NCBI GenBank assembly: GCA_041389525.1
Contig: JAWKRR010000013.1
Location: 76,128-140,127, forward strand
Length of the DNA: 64,000 bases
Direction of reading: 5' to 3'
DNA from: JACKFB01 sp041389525
GTDB lineage: Bacteria; Myxococcota_A; UBA9042; PHBI01; JACKFB01
Shown: positions 63,534 to 64,000 of the stretch, piece after piece
Position numbering within the stretch: position 1 is the stretch's first letter
Layout of the letters: each line of letters starts with the position of its first letter
Program-made: the position numbers and the translations under genes
Notes under the pieces: model-generated
Databases searched by the model: none
Told to the model about the DNA's origin: nothing
The model's input: the letters and a program-made list of their open reading frames with translations, nothing else

Positions 63534-64000
63534 ACGCCTTCCGACGGGCGTCCTAACGCTCCTGGGTCTCGCGGGCGTCGGTAAATCCACGATCGCGAGT
63601 GCTCTGGGCGCCCGGTGGGGTTGGGAGGTGTGGGACCTCGATCGCATGATCGAAGCCCGCACCGGCCTCACCGTGACCCAGATCTTCCAGCAGCAGGGCG
63701 AGCCGGCCTTTCGGGCGCTGGAGGCGGACGCCCTCACGGAGGCGCTCGCTGGCGACCGACGCATCGTCGCCACCGGCGGCGGCGCTCCGGCGGGCAGCGG
63801 CGCGATGGATCTCATCGTGGCGAGCAGCGTGTCGGTCTGGCTACGCGCGCGCCCCGGTCTGCTGGCGCGCCGCTTGCTGGCGGACGGCGGGCGGCCCTTC
63901 GTCGCGGGACACGACCACGACGAGGCCTTCGCGGTCATCGCCGACCAGCTGGCCAAGCGGAAGCGCTTCTACGAGCGCGCGACCTTCGTCATCGACGTCG
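63520..64000 (+). CDS. aroK: Shikimate kinase (3' partial)
   Basis: 160 codons visible, running off the window. It phosphorylates shikimate in aromatic amino acid synthesis. Walker A GLAGVGKST, then the shikimate-binding WDLDRMIEARTG, GEPAFRALEADAL and ATGGGAP, and the lid Arg in DGGRPFVAG are all present. The start is one of two adjacent GTGs (63520 or 63523) inside the end of pilQ. A pilQ-aroK order is common in proteobacteria (there usually with aroB next), which supports the call. Confidence 0.92.
   Translation, partial: MVAPERLPTGVLTLLGLAGVGKSTIASALGARWGWEVWDLDRMIEARTGLTVTQIFQQQGEPAFRALEADALTEALAGDRRIVATGGGAPAGSGAMDLIVASSVSVWLRARPGLLARRLLADGGRPFVAGHDHDEAFAVIADQLAKRKRFYERATFVIDV

Noticed and set aside
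59541..63956. Very long open frame (1,471 codons) antisense to pilP, pilQ and aroK
   Set aside because: Mirror of the GC-rich codon pattern; Arg/Leu-rich low complexity with no motif, while the plus strand encodes unmistakable PilQ and shikimate kinase.

Overview
The window is a GC-rich, gene-dense bacterial chromosome segment. Gene content points to a Myxococcota or other deltaproteobacterial-type Gram-negative. It has a complete pilMNOPQ run with pilD, pilS and pilR close by. A split ATP synthase operon carries only the atpI-like, atpB and atpE genes. There is a DUF6178 protein, and one protein ends in a MYXO-CTERM-like tail (a Cys/Gly stretch, one membrane segment, an Arg cluster). No rRNA, tRNA, insertion sequence or CRISPR array was recognised. 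Many neighbouring genes overlap by 1 to 14 bases, so operon structure can be read with some confidence.

Layout. 0-8 kb: a partial alpha-2-macroglobulin, a multi-repeat PDZ envelope protein and an AI-2E-family transporter. 8-11 kb (minus): the tldD/tldE protease pair. 11-14.5 kb: a GNAT-like protein and an OmpR/histidine-kinase pair. 14.7-17.5 kb: three unknown membrane proteins and a ferredoxin-NADP reductase. 17.5-30.1 kb (minus): a metallophosphoesterase, two unknown proteins, a giant DUF4157 repeat protein broken by an apparent frameshift, and a tandem AAA+ ATPase. 30.2-34.1 kb (minus): modABC plus a SerA-like dehydrogenase, all with overlapping ends. 34-39 kb: an MscS channel, a UPF0262-like protein, a secreted unknown protein, alanine racemase and a HAD phosphatase. 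39.4-41.6 kb: ATP synthase Fo genes. 41.7-47.8 kb: DUF6178 protein and a very large GT-C glycosyltransferase. 47.8-64 kb: type IV pilus genes (pilD, pilS, pilR, pilM-N-O-P-Q), interrupted by a multi-domain di-haem surface protein and a lipoprotein, then the start of aroK.

The most unusual region is 18.8-30.1 kb. DUF4157 proteins and AAA+ ATPases with this N-terminal domain are hallmarks of extracellular contractile injection systems (eCIS), yet no sheath, tube, spike or baseplate gene is in the window. The DUF4157 protein would be about 2,315 residues if the frameshift were closed, and carries about seventeen ~75-residue units. Other notable points are a composite intergenic repeat (a long inverted repeat plus opposing heptamer arrays) directly after two unrelated stop codons, a PilQ secretin with a proline-free coiled coil of about 450 residues between two AMIN domains, and an ATP synthase c subunit with the residue pattern of sodium-binding rings.

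Functional links. The pilus genes form one module: PilD processes pilins, PilS/PilR control transcription, PilM-N-O-P is the alignment complex and PilQ the outer-membrane secretin. The glycosyltransferase overlaps pilD and may modify surface proteins. All functional statements rest on motif recognition by eye; no database search was run.
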